Positions 20,169-28,630 of a DNA stretch of 64,000 nucleotides are shown piece by piece. This stretch comes from CAZUGO01 sp964619935 (GTDB lineage Bacteria > Planctomycetota > Phycisphaerae > UBA1845 > CAIVHJ01). The notes beneath the pieces are model-generated. The model searched no databases. It was not told the DNA's origin and saw only the letters and a program-made list of their open reading frames with translations. Each line of letters starts with the position of its first letter. Position 1 is the first letter of the stretch. Position numbers and translations under genes: made by a program. Location: the NCBI GenBank assembly GCA_964619935.1, contig CAZUGO010000085.1, positions 8,321-72,320 on the forward strand. Direction: 5' to 3'.

Positions 20169-20223
20169 TGAGGTGTCGTGATTTGCACTTTCAGCTTCCG
20201 GGTCCAACAGGAAAGGAACGGCC

Positions 20224-20691
20224 ATGCCTGCCCAAACCAAAGACTTCAACCAGATTTTTGAGCACCTTAGCGACAGTTTCGCCAAGACCATGAAGACCGG
20301 CGCGAACATCCAGCAGGAATCGACCAAGTTCTGGAGCAACCTGCTGGATCAGAACCTGGATGCGTTCCGCAAGCGCGTGGAGAAGGTCACCGACGAGACC
20401 GTTCCGTTCAGCAAGGCGAACCTGGAGCGCTGCCAGCATTTGTTCGACCAGCAGTCGAAGGAGTGTCTGGACATGCTCCGCGAGGCGGCCGAGGTTGGCG
20501 GCTGCGACAATCCAATGGCCTTCTACGAGAAGATGTCCGACTTGTGGAAGAGTTCCTTCGAGACGCTGCGGAGTTCCAACGAGTCGTTCATCAAGGCGCA
20601 CAACCAGATGTACGAGAGCTGGTCGAAGCTGGTCGGCCAGATGTGGTCGGACAGCAACGGCAAGCCGGGACCTCGTCCGGCGGCCAAGTAG
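20224..20691 (+). CDS. phasin-like PHA granule protein
   Basis: The 155-residue protein is Lys/Glu/Ser-rich, almost entirely alpha-helical and lacks a signal peptide, as expected of phasins, which coat PHA granules. The pattern of long amphipathic helices (FNQIFEHLSDSFAKTMKT, FETLRSSNESFIKAHNQMY) fits the phasin superfamily, although no strict motif exists. AAGGAA precedes the ATG at 20224. Its own promoter, the PhaR gene on the other side and two hairpins immediately downstream suggest it is the most highly expressed gene of the cluster. Confidence 0.8.
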   Translation: MPAQTKDFNQIFEHLSDSFAKTMKTGANIQQESTKFWSNLLDQNLDAFRKRVEKVTDETVPFSKANLERCQHLFDQQSKECLDMLREAAEVGGCDNPMAFYEKMSDLWKSSFETLRSSNESFIKAHNQMYESWSKLVGQMWSDSNGKPGPRPAAK

Positions 20692-20703
20692 CCTGTAAGC
20701 GCA

Positions 20704-20722
20704 TCCCGGCGTGCAGCCGGGA
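20704..20722 (+). terminator. hairpin after phasin gene (attenuator or mRNA stabiliser)
   Basis: TCCCGGC and GCCGGGA form a perfect seven-base stem with a GTGCA loop 12 bases after the phasin stop. No T tract follows, so it may be a processing or stabilising element rather than a full terminator. Confidence 0.45.
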
Positions 20723-20768
20723 CGCCCCTGGAAGCCACCGCCGCTGCATGATTGCGGCGGACAGATTA

Positions 20769-20796
20769 GCGAACGGCGTGGCGCGGCGCCGTTCGC
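20769..20796 (+). promoter_or_regulatory. second strong hairpin before PhaE-like gene
   Basis: GCGAACGGCG and CGCCGTTCGC are perfect ten-base arms with an eight-base loop (TGGCGCGG). It lies 56 bases upstream of the PhaE-like ATG. The arm shares GCGAACG with the operator at 20115-20134. Confidence 0.5.
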
Positions 20797-20851
20797 AGGT
20801 GGCATCCGTGGCGCGGTGGTCGCGTGGCATGGTGCTGGCAAGGAGTCTCAG

Positions 20852-21304
20852 ATGCCCGACGGTGGCGAAGCCAACCGGCAAACGGATCCGTTCATGGCAG
20901 CCTGGGCCCAGTTCGCCAAGGGCGGGTCGTGGCCATCGGGGGGGGCAACGGCCGGCTCTGAGGTGATGGACCAGATGCGCCAGATGTTCCTGGACAGCAT
21001 GGCGGCGCACGCCGACCAGTTCATGCGCAGCGAGGCTTTTCTCGGCGCCATGAAGCGGACCGTTGATAACAGCTTGGCGTGGCAGCAGGCCTTGAACGAG
21101 ACTCTGCAGCGCACCCTGTCGGCGGCCCAGCTTCCGACGAAGAGCGACGCCGATCATCTGGTCGCCCTGGTCCGCGGGTTGGAGGATCGGCTGGTGGAAA
21201 AGCTGGACGACCTGTCTCAGCGGGTGCGGCGTCTGGAAGTCGGGTCGCGGCCTGAATCCGGAGAGACCGGGCAGGAGATCGATCATGTCGACCGCAGCCA
21301 CTGA
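20852..21304 (+). CDS. short PhaE-like subunit of PHA synthase
   Basis: The 150-residue protein precedes phaC and overlaps it by 20 bases. It contains an N-terminal WAQFAKGG segment, a helical core (VMDQMRQMFLDSMAAHADQFMRSEAFLGAMKR) and a C-terminal coiled coil (LVALVRGLEDRLVEKLDDLSQRVRRLE), the layout of PhaE (class III) or PhaR (class IV) accessory subunits, which activate PhaC (family knowledge). It is much shorter than the approximately 350-residue PhaE of purple sulfur bacteria. The ATG at 20852 has AAGGAG at good spacing. Function is assigned mainly by position and overall pattern. Confidence 0.7.
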   Translation: MPDGGEANRQTDPFMAAWAQFAKGGSWPSGGATAGSEVMDQMRQMFLDSMAAHADQFMRSEAFLGAMKRTVDNSLAWQQALNETLQRTLSAAQLPTKSDADHLVALVRGLEDRLVEKLDDLSQRVRRLEVGSRPESGETGQEIDHVDRSH

Positions 21305-22421
21305 TCACCAGCACTCCAATCCGCCCAATCCGTTTCTGGATGCGTGGCAGGAATACATGGCCAAGGTAGCGGCGCTGCCCGGCGTGATGCAGGCCATGCA
21401 GGGCGTTCGTGTGGGGGCCACGCCGTCCCGCACGGTGCACCGCGAGGACAATGTCCGGCTGCTGCGCTACGAATCTGAGATTCCGCAGCGTTACCAGACG
21501 CCGTTGCTGGTGGTGTTCGCATTGGTGAATCGGCCGTACATTCTGGACCTCAAGGCCGGCAAGAGCGTGGTCAGCCACTTCCTGAATCGCGGATTCGACG
21601 TCTACAACCTGGATTGGGGCGTGCCCAGCGGCGGAGACCGTGGTCTCGGTCTGGAAGACTATGTCCTGGGCTACTTGGATCACGCGATCGACACCATCTG
21701 CAAGCAGCGCGGATGCGAGCAGGTCAACCTGCTGGGCTACTGCATGGGCGGCTCGATGAGTGCCATGTACACGGCATTGCGGCCCAGCAAGGTCAAGAAC
21801 TTGATGCTCCTGGCGGCGCCGGTGGACTGGTCGGGTCGTGAGAGCCTGCTGTCGGTGTGGACCGACCCCAAGTACTTCGATGTCGACAAGGTGGTCGAGG
21901 TCTACGGCAACATGCCGCCGCAGTGGCTGCAGTCTTCCTTCCTGCTGCTGCGACCCGTGCAGAATCTGATTCAGAAATACATCTCCTTCTACGACAACAT
22001 GGAAGACGAGCGCTTTGTCGAGAACTTCTTCGCCATGGAGACTTGGCTGAACGACAACATCCCGGTGGCCGGGGAGGTCTTTCGCCAGTTCGTCAAGTAT
22101 TGCTTTCAGCAGAACCGGCTGATTCAGGGCACCTTGACCATTGCCGACGAGACCGTGGACTTGAAGCGCATCTGCTGTCCGGTCTTGAACCTGGTCGCCG
22201 AGCAGGACCACCTGGTGCCGCCGGCTCAGAGTGTGCCGCTTAACGACGCCGTGTCGTCGGAGGATTCCCGGGTCGTACGGTTTCCGGCGGGCCACATCGG
22301 AATGGCGGTCGGCAGCCGGGCGCACCGCGACCTGTGGCCGGAGGCCTGCACCTGGCTCGAGCAGCGCAGCATGAAGTTGGATGGGTCCCGCTCAAGAGAG
22401 GTGGATGATGATCTGCGATAG
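21285..22421 (+). CDS. phaC: polyhydroxyalkanoate synthase, class III/IV catalytic subunit
   Basis: The 378-residue enzyme polymerises hydroxyacyl-CoA into PHA. The lipase-like box GYCMGG gives catalytic Cys153; Asp308 in AEQDHLVP and His337 in FPAGHIGM complete the triad with spacing close to that of class III enzymes. The length also fits class III/IV rather than the approximately 600-residue class I/II synthases. FDVYNLDWGVPSGGDRGLGLEDYV is a typical conserved block. AGGAG precedes the ATG, and the start overlaps the PhaE-like gene, so the two subunits are probably made in balance. Confidence 0.93.
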   Translation: MSTAATDHQHSNPPNPFLDAWQEYMAKVAALPGVMQAMQGVRVGATPSRTVHREDNVRLLRYESEIPQRYQTPLLVVFALVNRPYILDLKAGKSVVSHFLNRGFDVYNLDWGVPSGGDRGLGLEDYVLGYLDHAIDTICKQRGCEQVNLLGYCMGGSMSAMYTALRPSKVKNLMLLAAPVDWSGRESLLSVWTDPKYFDVDKVVEVYGNMPPQWLQSSFLLLRPVQNLIQKYISFYDNMEDERFVENFFAMETWLNDNIPVAGEVFRQFVKYCFQQNRLIQGTLTIADETVDLKRICCPVLNLVAEQDHLVPPAQSVPLNDAVSSEDSRVVRFPAGHIGMAVGSRAHRDLWPEACTWLEQRSMKLDGSRSREVDDDLR

Positions 22422-23292
22422 TGACCGGAGCAGTGATTCGGCGACATCATGGCCGGCCCTGGAGTCGCGGGATTGGCGTTTGGATTTGACCACCAAGGTA
22501 GCCGTGGTGACCGGGGCGGCCCGCGGCATCGGCCGGGCTACCGCCATGGAATTGGCTCGCGAGGGCATTAAGGCGGTTGCGGTGGTCGATCAGGACAAGG
22601 TCGGCGACTTCACCAGCGAAGCCAACAGCCATTTCGGGCGGCAGGTCATGATCCCGTTCAAAGGTGACGTGACCAGTGCCGCGTTTCGCCGGGAGGTGGC
22701 CGATCACATGCGGGAGCACTACGGTCCGCTGTCGATTTGCATTCCGGCGGCCGGCATCACCCGGGATCGCCTGGCGGTCAAGGTCGACAAGGAGACCAGC
22801 GAGCCCGACATCTACGCCGAATCGGATTGGGACCGGGTCATGGATGTCGATCTCAAGGCGCCCATCTACTGGGCTCTGGAGACGGTCGCCAGCGTGGCGA
22901 CCGACCGCTGGCGGCGCGGGCTGGGGCAGTGGCAGCCCGAGGAGCGCGTTCAGGGTTGTGTCATCTTCATTGGTTCGGTGTCATCGGCGGGCAACACCGG
23001 CCAGATCTCCTACGCCACGGCCAAGGCCGGGCTGGAGGGGGCTCAGGCGACGCTGTCCTGCGAGGCCATCTATCACGGGGTTCGCTGTGCCATCATCCAC
23101 CCTGGGTACACCGACACGGCGATGGTGCGGGTGTTGGGAGAGGCACGCATTGCGGAGCACATTCTGCCACGCACCCAACTGCGGCGGTTGATACTGCCTG
23201 AGGAAATCGCCCACGCGATCTGTTTCCTGATTCGCAATGCCGCGGTAAGCGGCCAACTGTGGGCCGATGCCGGATGGCATCCGAGCGGGTAG
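22408..23292 (+). CDS. short-chain dehydrogenase/reductase of the PHA cluster
   Basis: The 294-residue SDR shows TGAARGIGRATAME (NAD(P) binding), the catalytic Ser in FIGSVSSAG and the Tyr-Lys pair in SYATAKAG. Compared with FabG/PhaB it carries extra sequence before the Ser (RWRRGLGQWQPEERVQGC) and an N-terminal extension. The first ATG codons overlap the end of phaC; I prefer 22408 (GAGAGG six bases upstream) to 22405. Position suggests a role in supplying or recycling hydroxyacyl-CoA, but it is not a standard acetoacetyl-CoA reductase and the substrate is unknown. Confidence 0.75.
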   Translation: MICDSDRSSDSATSWPALESRDWRLDLTTKVAVVTGAARGIGRATAMELAREGIKAVAVVDQDKVGDFTSEANSHFGRQVMIPFKGDVTSAAFRREVADHMREHYGPLSICIPAAGITRDRLAVKVDKETSEPDIYAESDWDRVMDVDLKAPIYWALETVASVATDRWRRGLGQWQPEERVQGCVIFIGSVSSAGNTGQISYATAKAGLEGAQATLSCEAIYHGVRCAIIHPGYTDTAMVRVLGEARIAEHILPRTQLRRLILPEEIAHAICFLIRNAAVSGQLWADAGWHPSG

Positions 23293-23305
23293 GGGCGGCG
23301 GGGTC

Positions 23306-24055
23306 TCAGGAGCCCATGTAGAGTCCGCCGTTGATGTTGATGACCTCGCCGGTGATAAATGACGCTTCCGGGGCGGCCAGGAAGCGGGCGGCGCGGGCCA
23401 CCTCTTCAGGACGCCCCAGTCGGCCCATTGGCGTCAGTTTCCGCACGGTGTCCAGGACCTCGTCGCTTAGCACCGCGGTCATGTCCGTCTCGATGAAGCC
23501 AGGTGCGATGGCGTTCACGGTCACGCCTTTTTGAGCCAGCTCGCGGGCCAGGGTTTTGGTGAACGCGATCAGCCCACCCTTGGCCACCGCGTAGTTGGAC
23601 TGCCCGAAGTTGCCCATCTGGGCCACGATCGAACTGATATTGATGATTCGACCCCAGCCGCTTGCGACCATCTGGGGAAGCAGGCCGTGGGTGATGTTAA
23701 AGGCGCCGTCCAGGTTGACCAGCAGCACGGAATGCCACTGGTCACGGGTCATCTTCATAAACGACCGGTCGTTGGTGATGCTGGCGTTGTTCACCAGGAT
23801 GTCGACCTTCTTGAAATCCGAGAGCACCTGCTCGAGCATGATGTTGCAGCCTTCCTCGTCGGAAACGTCGGCTTGGTAACAGCGGACTTCAACTCCGTGC
23901 TTCTTGACTTCCGCTGCGGCTTCCCGGGCGGCGGCTTCGTTGCTGCGGTAGTTCAGGGCGATCGCGCACTGCTCTTTGGCAAGGGCGATACAGATGGCCC
24001 GGCCGATGCCACGGGATCCTCCGGTCACCAGGGCAACTCTGTCATGAAGATCCAT
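23306..24055 (-). CDS. phaB: acetoacetyl-CoA reductase / 3-oxoacyl reductase (PhaB/FabG type)
   Basis: The 249-residue SDR has TGGSRGIGRAI, NNASITNDRSFMKM, the Ser of INISSIVAQMGNFGQ, the Tyr-Lys of SNYAVAKGG and APGFIETDMT. The segment MTRDQWHSVLLVNLDGAFN and overall length match NADPH-dependent acetoacetyl-CoA reductase, which supplies 3-hydroxybutyryl-CoA for PHB; FabG-type 3-oxoacyl-ACP reduction is the alternative. Proximity to phaC favours PhaB. The start at 24055 has GAGGAG ten bases upstream and a good promoter (24130-24158, minus strand). It converges with the cluster SDR, with only 13 bp between stops. Confidence 0.85.
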   Translation of the reverse strand: MDLHDRVALVTGGSRGIGRAICIALAKEQCAIALNYRSNEAAAREAAAEVKKHGVEVRCYQADVSDEEGCNIMLEQVLSDFKKVDILVNNASITNDRSFMKMTRDQWHSVLLVNLDGAFNITHGLLPQMVASGWGRIINISSIVAQMGNFGQSNYAVAKGGLIAFTKTLARELAQKGVTVNAIAPGFIETDMTAVLSDEVLDTVRKLTPMGRLGRPEEVARAARFLAAPEASFITGEVININGGLYMGS

Positions 24056-24129
24056 GGGTTGACATCTCCTCGTCAAGGGCTGGGACGTGTCGTTTGGCGG
24101 CGCCCGCCAAGGGGCGGTCGCTCAATTTG

Positions 24130-24158
24130 ATTATATCGGTCGCCTTGAGGCAGGACAA
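24130..24158 (-). promoter_or_regulatory. sigma-70-type promoter of phaB-like gene
   Basis: On the minus strand TTGTCC (24158-24153) and TATAAT (24135-24130) are separated by exactly 17 bases. Transcription would start near 24123, about 68 bases before the start codon at 24055. Confidence 0.6.
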
Positions 24159-24208
24159 ATTGGATCCCAAAGGCAGTCGCCCCGATGCCGATACAGGAGA
24201 ATGCACCA

Positions 24209-25750
24209 ATGAATCCGTGCCCGCTCAACCCAACCCAGGTGCAGGCCGGCTTTGCCGATCTGGACACGGCTCGACTGCTGCCCGCGGCCTACCAGCGCTA
24301 CGCCGCGGCCGTCCGCGAGGGGCTGGCGTGTTTCGTCAGCCACCTGCCGCCAGCTCGGCAGCACGCCTGGGTGGTGGCGCGCGACCATCGGCCCTTGGCC
24401 TGCGACCCCGCGGTGCAACTGGTTCGGCTGATGCGTTTGTGTCCAACGCTGCACAAGCTGGGTCAATTGCTGGCCCGCGATCGCCGTCTGGACCCCAGGT
24501 TTCGCCGGGCCTTGCGGTTTCTGGAGACCCTGCCGCCGGCGACGCCGATGCCCGCACTGCGGCAACGCATCGGCGAGGAACTGGGGTCGCTCCAGGACTT
24601 GAAGATCACCCTGGAAGACCGGCCGCTGGCCGAGGCCAGTGTCGCCGTGGTGTTGCCGTTTACCTGGGACGGTGGCGCTGGTGTGTTCAAGCTGCTCAAG
24701 CCGGGTATCGAAACGCAATTGCAGGAGGATCTGGAGGCTTGGGCGGGCGTATCCGCGTTTCTCGACCAGCATCGTGACCGCCTGGATATCGCCGATCTGG
24801 ACTACCGGGCTACCTTCACCCAGGTCCGCGACGCACTCACCAGTGAACTGGAGCCCACGGTCGAGCAACAGGCCCTGCGGTCCGCCGCGGCGGTCTATCA
24901 CGGCGACCGCGGCGTGGCCGTCCCTGCATTGCTGCCGTTCTGCACCCCGCGGATCACCGCCATGGAGCGGTTGTTCGGCCGTCGGATCGATGATCTCACG
25001 GCGGGGAAAAGCGCCCTGGCCGAGCAGGTGGTTCGGACGCTGATTGCCGGCCCGCTGTTGAGCACGGCGCCGCGGGCGCTGTTTCACGCCGATCCACACG
25101 CCGGCAACCTGCTGGTCGCGGACGACGGGCGCCTGGGGTTGCTGGATTGGGCGCCGGTCGGTCACCTCAGCATCGCCCATCGAGAAGCGGTTGTACAAAT
25201 GGTACTCGCCGGGTGGACCCTGGATGCCCGGCGATTGTGGGCCGCGATCGAGGCCGCGGCGCTGGGAGTCGGCGATCCCGCCGCCTTGCAGCAGGCCTGC
25301 CGCCGGGCCATCGGGCGGGTGGTGCGTGGCGCCCGGCCGGGGGTCGACTGGCTGGTGCATCTGCTTGACGGTTGCGTGGGAACGGCCGCGGTGCGGTTCG
25401 ACCGCGATCTGCTGCTGTTTCGCAAGGTGTTGCTGCTCGTGGAGGGCGTGGTTGGCGATCTGGCGCCGCAGTGCTCGCCCGATGCCGTGTTGCAGGCGGC
25501 CGGTTGGCGGCAATGGTGCCTCGATGCCGTGCGCCGGCCATTTCACGATCCGCTTTCGCGTGCGTTCGGAACGCACCTGTCCGGTCGGGATCTGCTGGAG
25601 CTGTCGTGGAATCTCCCGGCCGTCGGCCTGCGCTGGTGGCAGGCTCTGCTGGGGAGTCCGCGCCGGCCGCCGGATGCCGCCCGCGAACCATCATCACCGG
25701 CCAGTTCAAAGTGCGACCGCCGCACGCTAGAATGCGTGAATCGGCCATAG
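24209..25750 (+). CDS. ABC1/UbiB (ADCK)-family atypical kinase-like protein
   Basis: The 513-residue protein has the family-specific KxGQ-type motif (KLGQ, residues 83-86), a conserved HADPHAGNLLV at 293-303 equivalent to the catalytic loop, and LLDWAPVG with Asp313 as the metal-binding Asp. These features define the ABC1/ADCK/UbiB atypical kinases linked to quinone biosynthesis or lipid handling (family knowledge). The usual Ala-rich nucleotide loop is not clear. The ATG at 24209 has AGGAGA nine bases upstream; an in-frame ATG at 24185 adds eight residues. It lies only 36 bp before the multiheme cytochrome gene, so a link to quinones and electron transfer is plausible but inferred. Confidence 0.75.
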   Translation: MNPCPLNPTQVQAGFADLDTARLLPAAYQRYAAAVREGLACFVSHLPPARQHAWVVARDHRPLACDPAVQLVRLMRLCPTLHKLGQLLARDRRLDPRFRRALRFLETLPPATPMPALRQRIGEELGSLQDLKITLEDRPLAEASVAVVLPFTWDGGAGVFKLLKPGIETQLQEDLEAWAGVSAFLDQHRDRLDIADLDYRATFTQVRDALTSELEPTVEQQALRSAAAVYHGDRGVAVPALLPFCTPRITAMERLFGRRIDDLTAGKSALAEQVVRTLIAGPLLSTAPRALFHADPHAGNLLVADDGRLGLLDWAPVGHLSIAHREAVVQMVLAGWTLDARRLWAAIEAAALGVGDPAALQQACRRAIGRVVRGARPGVDWLVHLLDGCVGTAAVRFDRDLLLFRKVLLLVEGVVGDLAPQCSPDAVLQAAGWRQWCLDAVRRPFHDPLSRAFGTHLSGRDLLELSWNLPAVGLRWWQALLGSPRRPPDAAREPSSPASSKCDRRTLECVNRP

Positions 25751-25786
25751 GCCTCACCCGAACCCGCGGGATCGGGCACCCGGAAT

Positions 25787-28630
25787 GTGAGTGTGGTCTT
25801 GAGTGATCCGTCCAGAGATGCTCCGTCGCAAAGCAGGCCCTATGTTCCTGCCGTCGGTCCGCGGCTGCGCGTGCTGCTGGCGGTGGTGTTCTTGCTGTTC
25901 TCGCTGGTCGGCGTGAATGCCGTGTACCTCGGCAGTATCACCCTGCTGGAGTGGTTGACCGGCGGCATCTATCAGAATTACTTCTACCAATTCATGTTCC
26001 TGGGCCACCTGGTGCTGGGGCTTGCCCTGATCGGGCCGGTGGTGGTGTTCGGCACCGTGCATCTGTCCCGGGCCTGGGGCCGACCCAATCGGCGGGCGGT
26101 CCGGGCCGGTCTGGCATTGTTCGTGACCAGCCTGACGGTGCTGGCCACCGGCGTGGTCCTCATGCGTCTGGACGGCTTGCCGGTGATGCGCGATCCGACG
26201 GCCCGGCGGGTCGCCTACTGGATTCATGTGCTGGGACCGCTGGTGGTGGTCTGGCTGTTCGTCCTGCATCGATTGGCCGGCCAACCGCTGCGTTGGAGGA
26301 TCGGCGTGCGCTGGGCGGGCATCGCCGTGACCTTCGCGGTGCTCATGATCCTGCTGCACGGCGCGGATCCCCGGCGCTGGGATGTGCTGGGCCCGAAATC
26401 GGGCGAGCGTTATTTCTTTCCCTCGCTGGCCCGCACCGCCACCGGCGATTTCATTCCGGCGCGGGCCCTGGTGAACGACCACTACTGCTTGAATTGTCAC
26501 GCCGACGTCCATCAGGCCTGGACGCACAGCGCCCATCGATTCAGTTCATTCAACAACCCGGCGTACCTGTTCTCGGTGTTGCAGACGCGGGCTGCGGTGT
26601 ACCAGCGCGACGGCCATGTCCAGGCTTCCCGCTTCTGCGCCGGTTGCCACGATCCCGTTCCTTTCTTCAGCGGTGCGTTTGATGATCCCAAGTACGACGA
26701 TCCGACCTATGACCTGGCCGCTGATGTCCAGGCCCAGGCCGGCATCACCTGCACGGTGTGTCACTCGGTGACCCGCATCAACAGCCCCCGCGGCAACGCC
26801 GACTTCACCATTGGCGAGCCGGAGGCCTATCCGTTCACCTACAGTGACCACGCCGTGTTGCAGTACATCAATCATCAATTGATCAAGGCCAAACCGGCCT
26901 TCCACAAGAAGACTTTTCTCAAGCCGCTGCATCGCACGCCCGAATTCTGCGGGTCCTGTCACAAGGTCCACTTGCCGGAGGAGCTGAATCACTACAAGTT
27001 CCTGCGCGGCCAGAACCATTACGACACCTATCAGCTCAGCGGGGTTTCCGGTCACGGTGTGAGCAGCTATTACTACCCACCGAGCGCCCGCCACAACTGC
27101 AACGGCTGCCACATGCCGCTGTCGGAGTCCGCCGATTTCGGGGCCAAGGACTACGACGGGTCGGGCCTGCTCACCGTCCACAACCACCGCTTTCCGGCGG
27201 CGAACACGGCCCTGGCCCACCTGCTGGGCATGCCGCAGGCGGTGATCGATGAGCACCAGGCCTTCCTGCAGGATGTCGCCCGGGTGGACATCTTCGGGAT
27301 CCGCGAAGGCGGGACCATCGACGGTGTGCTTCACGGTCCGATCGGGCCAGACCTGCCGGCCCTGCGTCCCGGGGCCGACTACCTGCTGGAGGTGGTTCTG
27401 CGAACCGTGAACATCGGACACCCGCTGACCCAGGGGACCGCCGATTCCAACGAGCTGTGGGTGGAGTTGGAGGTCAGCTCCGGAGCGCGAATCCTCGGCC
27501 GCAGCGGCGGCCTGCGCCCGCCGGACGGCGCCGTCGATCCGCAGGCTCATTTCGTGAACGCCTTCGTCATCGATCGCGAGGGTCAGCGGATCAATCGGCG
27601 AAATCCCGAGGACATCTTTGTGGCGGTCTATGATCACCAAATCCCGCCCGGAGCGGCCGATGTGGTGCATTATCGCCTGCAGGTGCCGCCGGATCTCGAA
27701 CAGCCGGTCGACATCGTGGCCCACTTGCGCTATCGCAAGTTCGACGCCGAATACATGAAGCTGTTTCAGGGACCGCGCTTCGCAGGCAACGACCTGCCGA
27801 TCAGCACGCTGGCGGTCGACCGGGTGCGCCTGCCGATCGGGGCCCGGGCCGCGGTCGCTGGGGCGCCGCAGGACCAGCCACCGTTGTGGGAGCGCTGGAA
27901 TGATTACGGCATCGGGTTGTTGCGCAAGCAGGGCGCCGGCTCGCATCACGGTCAATTGCGTCAGGCTGAACACGCGTTTGCCGTCGTCGAGTCTTTGGGA
28001 CGCGCCGAGGGGCCGCTGAACCGGGCTCGCGTGTACCTCAAGGAGGGTCGCCTGGATGAGGCCGCGGCAGCACTGCGGGCCGCGGCAGCACATCAGCCGC
28101 CCGCTGCGCCTTGGTCGTTGGCCTGGTTCAGCGGCCTGGTCAACAAGCAGCAAGGACACCTGGACGCCGCAGTCGCGAACTTTGAGAGCCTGCTGGAGAT
28201 GCGCGACACCGCGGAGTGCCGGGCCCGCGGCTTTGACTTCACCCAGGACTATCGGCTGCTGAACGAACTGGGGCAGACGCTCATGGAACAGGCGCAGCAG
28301 CAGCGCCGTCAGCCGTCGCAGTCCGCGGCTCTGTATCGCACCGCCATAGAATGGTTTCAGCGGACCTTGGCCCTCGATCCTGAAAACGTCACCGCACACT
28401 ACAACCTAGCCCGAGCGTATGCCGCCCTGGGCATCGAGGAGCAGGCCGAGATGCACCGCCAGGCCCACGCCCGTTACAAGCCGGACGACAACGCCCGGGA
28501 CCGGGCGGTGGCGGCGGCCCGCCGGCGCTATCCGGCGGCCAATCATGCCGCCGAGGCAGTGGTCATTTATGAGTTGGTGGTGCCCTCCGGCGCTCTGTCG
28601 GCGGCGGACACGGAGGCCGGCCGTGAGTAA
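25787..28630 (+). CDS. membrane-anchored five-heme cytochrome c with TPR domain
   Basis: The 947-residue protein begins with five membrane helices (about residues 28-190). Helix 4 carries His residues spaced H-x13-H (IHVLGPLVVVWLFVLHR), the spacing of heme-b ligands in cytochrome b, and helices 2-3 resemble helices 4-5, suggesting a duplicated b-type cytochrome-like unit. The exposed part has five CxxCH heme-c sites at C234 (CLNCH), C284 (CAGCH), C322 (CTVCH), C388 (CGSCH) and C438 (CNGCH). A beta-rich region follows, then TPR-like helices (about 700-930). It could pass electrons from quinol to an extracytoplasmic acceptor. Translation starts at GTG 25787; the end overlaps the next gene by eight bases. 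Confidence 0.85.
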   Translation: MSVVLSDPSRDAPSQSRPYVPAVGPRLRVLLAVVFLLFSLVGVNAVYLGSITLLEWLTGGIYQNYFYQFMFLGHLVLGLALIGPVVVFGTVHLSRAWGRPNRRAVRAGLALFVTSLTVLATGVVLMRLDGLPVMRDPTARRVAYWIHVLGPLVVVWLFVLHRLAGQPLRWRIGVRWAGIAVTFAVLMILLHGADPRRWDVLGPKSGERYFFPSLARTATGDFIPARALVNDHYCLNCHADVHQAWTHSAHRFSSFNNPAYLFSVLQTRAAVYQRDGHVQASRFCAGCHDPVPFFSGAFDDPKYDDPTYDLAADVQAQAGITCTVCHSVTRINSPRGNADFTIGEPEAYPFTYSDHAVLQYINHQLIKAKPAFHKKTFLKPLHRTPEFCGSCHKVHLPEELNHYKFLRGQNHYDTYQLSGVSGHGVSSYYYPPSARHNCNGCHMPLSESADFGAKDYDGSGLLTVHNHRFPAANTALAHLLGMPQAVIDEHQAFLQDVARVDIFGIREGGTIDGVLHGPIGPDLPALRPGADYLLEVVLRTVNIGHPLTQGTADSNELWVELEVSSGARILGRSGGLRPPDGAVDPQAHFVNAFVIDREGQRINRRNPEDIFVAVYDHQIPPGAADVVHYRLQVPPDLEQPVDIVAHLRYRKFDAEYMKLFQGPRFAGNDLPISTLAVDRVRLPIGARAAVAGAPQDQPPLWERWNDYGIGLLRKQGAGSHHGQLRQAEHAFAVVESLGRAEGPLNRARVYLKEGRLDEAAAALRAAAAHQPPAAPWSLAWFSGLVNKQQGHLDAAVANFESLLEMRDTAECRARGFDFTQDYRLLNELGQTLMEQAQQQRRQPSQSAALYRTAIEWFQRTLALDPENVTAHYNLARAYAALGIEEQAEMHRQAHARYKPDDNARDRAVAAARRRYPAANHAAEAVVIYELVVPSGALSAADTEAGRE

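Larger units (their letters stand above)
20001..20223. promoter_or_regulatory. AT-rich divergent control region between phaR and phasin
   Basis: This gap is far more AT-rich than the flanks (for example the run of TA repeats near 20082-20092). It contains the inverted repeat at 20115-20134 and the rightward promoter at 20140-20168; a leftward phaR promoter probably lies in the TA-rich stretch but cannot be fixed. Confidence 0.6.

Noticed and set aside
26546..28399. 617-residue minus-strand frame antisense to the multiheme cytochrome
   Set aside because: Five CxxCH motifs and membrane helices on the plus strand show the real coding frame.
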